Origin: RAM1 sp943372585
Lineage (GTDB): Bacteria > Pseudomonadota > Gammaproteobacteria > Burkholderiales > Burkholderiaceae_C
Assembly (NCBI GenBank): GCA_943372585.1
Contig: CALRZF020000180.1
Coordinates: forward strand, 1 to 7,719
Reading direction: 5' to 3'
DNA length: 7,719 nt
The notes under the pieces were generated by a model. That model made no database searches and was not told where the DNA came from. It saw nothing but the letters and a program-made list of their open reading frames with translations. Numbering within the stretch: the stretch's first letter is position 1; each line of letters starts with the position of its first letter. Position numbers and translations under genes: made by a program. This document shows, piece after piece, positions 5,386-7,719 of the stretch.

Positions 5386-6252
5386 ATGCCCATCCTGCGA
5401 ACGCTGCAATTCCGCGCGGGCCTGCTGTCGCTGGTGATCCTGCTGGTGTTTCTGGGCATCTGGGCTGCCGCCACCACGGGCCCCAGCATCGGCGGCGCTT
5501 CTGCCGGCATGACAGCCGAGCAGATTGAATACGCCAAGATGATGGGCAAGGACCCGGGGGCCGCCAAGTCCGGCGGCTTTCCGACCCTCAGCCAGATGGG
5601 CACCACGGTCTGGGGCCACCTTACCAACCCGTTTTACGACAACGGTCCCAATGACAAGGGCATCGCCATCCAGCTGGCCCATTCACTGGGCCGGGTGGCG
5701 CTGGGCTTTGGCCTGGCCTGCCTGGTGGCGATACCGCTGGGTTTTGTGATCGGCATGAGCCCGCTGCTGCGAAAGGCCTTTGACCCGTTCATCCAGGTTC
5801 TCAAGCCCATCAGCCCGCTGGCGTGGATGCCGCTGGCGCTGTACACCATCAAGGACTCGTCCATCAGCGGCATCTTTGTGATCTTCATCTGCTCGGTGTG
5901 GCCGATGCTGATCAACACGGCGTTCGGCGTGGCGTCGGTCAAGCGCGAATGGCTCAACGTGGCCCGTACGCTGGAGGTCAACCCGCTGCGCAAGGCGTTC
6001 CTGGTGATCCTGCCTGCCGCGGCGCCCACCATCCTCACGGGCATGCGCATCAGCATGGGCATTGCCTGGCTGGTGATCGTGGCCGCCGAGATGCTGGTGG
6101 GCGGCACGGGCATTGGCTATTTTGTGTGGAACGAATGGAACAACCTGTCGCTGACCAACGTGATCTTCGCCATCGGCATGATCGGCATCGTGGGCATGCT
6201 GCTGGACCTGATGTTTGGCGTACTGCAGAAATGGGTCACGTATGTGGAGTGA
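5386..6252 (+). CDS. NrtB/CynB-type ABC transporter permease
   Basis: The protein is 288 residues, in the inner membrane, BPD_transp_1 type. The first membrane segment is about 11-30. A long outside loop of roughly 65 residues follows (31-95), ending in 'NPFYDNGPNDKG', which I recall as characteristic of nitrate-type permeases. Further membrane segments lie near 100-124, 158-182, 222-240 and 256-280. The cytoplasmic coupling loop that contacts the ATPase is at about 186-222 (EWLNVARTLEVNPLRKAFLV, then ILPAAAPTILTGMR), with the expected glycine-containing end. The start lies 2 bases after the binding-protein stop, with AAGG at 5372-5375, so translation is probably coupled. It should work with the flanking binding protein and ATPase; the ligand is not readable from the permease. 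Confidence 0.93.
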   Translation: MPILRTLQFRAGLLSLVILLVFLGIWAAATTGPSIGGASAGMTAEQIEYAKMMGKDPGAAKSGGFPTLSQMGTTVWGHLTNPFYDNGPNDKGIAIQLAHSLGRVALGFGLACLVAIPLGFVIGMSPLLRKAFDPFIQVLKPISPLAWMPLALYTIKDSSISGIFVIFICSVWPMLINTAFGVASVKREWLNVARTLEVNPLRKAFLVILPAAAPTILTGMRISMGIAWLVIVAAEMLVGGTGIGYFVWNEWNNLSLTNVIFAIGMIGIVGMLLDLMFGVLQKWVTYVE

Positions 6253-6298
6253 CCTGGACCAACGCGCTGCCACGGCCGCGCTCAAGAAAGAGCTGCCC

Positions 6299-7102
6299 AT
6301 GCAAGGCTTCCTGAAGATCGAAGGCCTGTCCAAGGCCTTCGTGCCGGCCAAGCCGGTGTTCGCCGATGTGTCGTTCACGCTGGACCGCGGCGAATTCGTC
6401 TGCATCATCGGCCATTCGGGCTGCGGCAAGACCACCATCCTGAACGTGCTGGCGGGGCTGGACACCGCCACCAGCGGCCACGTCTTCATGGACGGGCGCG
6501 AAGTGGTGGGCCCCAGCCTGGAGCGTGGCGTGGTGTTCCAGAGCCATGCGCTCATGCCCTGGCTCACCGTGCGCAAGAACATCGCGTTTGCGGTGGAGTC
6601 GCGCTGGCCTGACTGGACGCGCGCGCAGGTCAATGCGCATGTGGAAAAGTTCGTGGGCATGGTGGGGCTGCTGCCAGCTATCGACAAGAAGCCTTCACAG
6701 CTGTCGGGCGGCATGAAGCAGCGCGTGGGTATTGCGCGTGCGTTTGCCATCAGCCCCAAGATGCTGTTGCTGGACGAGCCGTTTGGCGCGCTGGACGCGC
6801 TGACGCGCGGCACCATCCAGGACGAGCTCATGAGCATCGTGCGCGAGACGCAGCAGACGGTGTTCATGATCACGCACGACGTGGACGAGGCCATTTTGCT
6901 GGCTGACCGCATCCTGCTCATGAGCAATGGAAGCGAAGGCGCCGGCGGTTATGTGGCCGGTGGTATTGCCGAGACGGTGGTCAACACCCTGCCGCGCACC
7001 CGCACCCGCGCCACGCTGCACCACCTGCCGGGCTACTACGACCTGCGCAACCACATCGTCGATTTCCTCGTGACCCGCGCCAAGGCGGGTGGCGATCACT
7101 GA
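6299..7102 (+). CDS. NrtD/CynD-type ABC transporter ATP-binding protein
   Basis: The protein is 267 residues, a single nucleotide-binding domain. All motifs are intact: Walker A GHSGCGKTT (38-46), Q-loop Gln-81, signature LSGGMKQR (135-142), Walker B MLLLDEP (155-161), D-loop ALDALTR, and the H-loop His-193 in 'MITHDVDEA'. The C-terminal part (about 210-267) is the short tail seen in nitrate-type ATPases; there is no second, NrtC-like binding domain. I chose ATG 6299 because MQGFLKIEGLSKAF is the usual family start and an AG-rich stretch (6284-6292) precedes it. ATG 6242 would overlap the permease by 11 bases and add 19 residues with no family match (starting MWSDLDQ); it cannot be excluded. 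It powers uptake by the adjacent permease. Confidence 0.92.
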   Translation: MQGFLKIEGLSKAFVPAKPVFADVSFTLDRGEFVCIIGHSGCGKTTILNVLAGLDTATSGHVFMDGREVVGPSLERGVVFQSHALMPWLTVRKNIAFAVESRWPDWTRAQVNAHVEKFVGMVGLLPAIDKKPSQLSGGMKQRVGIARAFAISPKMLLLDEPFGALDALTRGTIQDELMSIVRETQQTVFMITHDVDEAILLADRILLMSNGSEGAGGYVAGGIAETVVNTLPRTRTRATLHHLPGYYDLRNHIVDFLVTRAKAGGDH

Positions 7103-7139
7103 ACCCCCACCTCTCACACCCCGTACAAAAGGAGCCAAC

Positions 7140-7583
7140 ATGAACCGTCTGGAAGTTACCGAAAAAATCATCAGCACCAAGGTGTCCAAGGGCATCAAAT
7201 GGGAAGACGTGGCCAAGAAGGTCGGCGAGTCCAAGGAATGGACCACGGCCCTGTGCCTGGGCCAGATGACGGCCACCGCCGCACAGGCCAAGGCCGTCGG
7301 CAAGATCTTCGGCCTGAACGCCGAAGAGCAGAAGTGGCTGCAGGTCGTGCCGTACAAGGGCTCGCTGCCCACGCCGGTGCCCACCGACCCGCTGATCTAC
7401 CGCTGGTATGAAATCGTCAGCGTCTACGGCACGACCATCAAGGAGCTGATCCATGAGGAGTTTGGCGATGGCATCATGAGCGCGATTGATTTCTCCATGG
7501 ACATCCAGCGGCAGGCTGACCCGAAAGGTGACCGTGTGAATGTTGTTTTGTCGGGCAAGTTTTTGCCGTACAAGACGTACTGA
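7140..7583 (+). CDS. cynS: Cyanate hydratase (cyanase)
   Basis: The protein is 147 residues (E. coli CynS has 156). It catalyses cyanate plus bicarbonate to carbamate and CO2, the carbamate then giving ammonia and CO2; the enzyme is a cytoplasmic decamer. The N-terminal helical domain (about 1-75) resembles a DNA-binding fold, and the C-terminal domain holds the active site: Arg-88 and Glu-91 in 'YRWYE' and Ser-114 in 'GIMSAIDF', equivalent to E. coli Arg-96, Glu-99 and Ser-122 with identical spacing. The C-terminus 'LSGKFLPYKTY' is standard. A strong Shine-Dalgarno, AAAAGGAG at 7127-7134, lies 5 bases before the ATG; an in-frame ATG at 7089 inside the ATPase gene is rejected. It is the last gene of the transporter operon, 37 bases after the ATPase, which points to cyanate as a transported substrate. 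Confidence 0.97.
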   Translation: MNRLEVTEKIISTKVSKGIKWEDVAKKVGESKEWTTALCLGQMTATAAQAKAVGKIFGLNAEEQKWLQVVPYKGSLPTPVPTDPLIYRWYEIVSVYGTTIKELIHEEFGDGIMSAIDFSMDIQRQADPKGDRVNVVLSGKFLPYKTY

Positions 7584-7631
7584 CCCTTGTTGCGAAGCTG
7601 GCGCCGCACGATCCTTGGCTGGCCAGCGCAC

Positions 7632-7647
7632 CGGGCGTCCGCGCCCG
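7632..7647. terminator. Short GC hairpin after cynS, possible weak terminator
   Basis: CGGGCG-TCCG-CGCCCG forms a perfect 6-bp stem with a 4-base loop 48 bases after the cynS stop. Only two T residues follow, so intrinsic termination would be weak. Its place between cynS and a probable convergent gene end fits a shared stop region. A 10-base self-palindrome GCTGGCCAGC (7618-7627) lies just before it. Confidence 0.3.
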
Positions 7648-7648
7648 T

Positions 7649-7671
7649 TCTGCGCTACGAGCTCGCGCAGA
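7649..7671. repeat. Inverted repeat TCTGCGC-N9-GCGCAGA
   Basis: The 7-base arms match perfectly. It spans the stop codon of the probable minus-strand gene fragment (7657-7655). It follows the hairpin at 7632-7647 directly, so the two together could form a bidirectional terminator region; that role is inferred from position only. Confidence 0.3.
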
Positions 7672-7719
7672 TGTTCTTGTAGAGCGCAAACATGGCTGGC
7701 GCTGCCTCCATGGTCTGGA
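7655..7719 (-). CDS. C-terminal fragment of an unidentified minus-strand gene (runs off the right edge)
   Basis: Reading leftward from the right edge gives QTMEAAPAMFALYKNICASS and then TAG at 7657-7655. The composition and convergent layout look like a true protein C-terminus. I do not recognise the family, and 20 residues are too few to assign one. The gene would converge on cynS with about 71 bases between the stops. It could be a chance open frame. Confidence 0.35.
   Translation of the reverse strand, partial: QTMEAAPAMFALYKNICASS

Noticed and set aside
5683..6927. Long minus-strand open frame of 414 codons
   Set aside because: It lies antisense to clear permease and ATPase genes with all family motifs, is Ser/Arg/His/Gln-rich and has no domain.
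1..7719. tRNA, rRNA, CRISPR array, insertion sequence or riboswitch
   Set aside because: No cloverleaf or CCA-like tail, no regularly spaced direct repeats, no transposase or terminal repeats, and no leader long enough for a recognisable riboswitch were seen by eye.

Overview
The window is GC-rich and densely coded, with codon use and protein types typical of a betaproteobacterium, most likely Comamonadaceae (Acidovorax/Hydrogenophaga-like). The genus is an inference from protein style, not from a search. There are eight complete protein genes before the final enzyme gene (nine in all), two gene fragments at the edges, no RNA genes, no mobile elements and no CRISPR. No gene-free stretch exceeds 300 bases.

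Left part (1-1983): The start of a TetR-type regulator runs off the left edge on the minus strand. It faces a small NTF2-like (DUF1348) gene across a striking 20-bp perfect inverted repeat, the probable TetR operator. That gene converges on, and overlaps by 20 bases, a LysR-type regulator on the minus strand. The LysR gene is divergent from a 133-residue tautomerase-superfamily enzyme. This enzyme keeps the residues that mark malonate semialdehyde decarboxylase (Pro-1, Asp-37 and an Arg-X-Arg pair). The 110-base gap between the two holds several dyads that could be LysR or other operators.

Middle (1984-3849): A soluble PAS-HisKA_3 histidine kinase and a NarL/FixJ-type response regulator overlap by 8 bases and form a two-component system. 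The 41-base gap before the kinase carries a near-perfect sigma-54 (-24/-12) promoter. Its predicted start point lies only about 2 bases from the kinase ATG.

Right part (3850-7583): A four-gene operon encodes a Tat-exported NrtA/CynA-type substrate-binding protein, its permease, its ATPase, and cyanase (CynS). The 130-base leader holds a 7-bp-arm palindrome, a weak NtrC-like dyad, and a second sigma-54 promoter. That promoter is correctly placed ahead of a Shine-Dalgarno sequence and the binding-protein start. The simplest reading is uptake of cyanate (or nitrate/nitrite plus cyanate) and its breakdown to ammonia and CO2 as a nitrogen source, switched on by nitrogen limitation through RpoN and possibly tuned by the adjacent two-component system. 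After cynS come two short hairpins and what looks like the tail of an unidentified gene on the minus strand.
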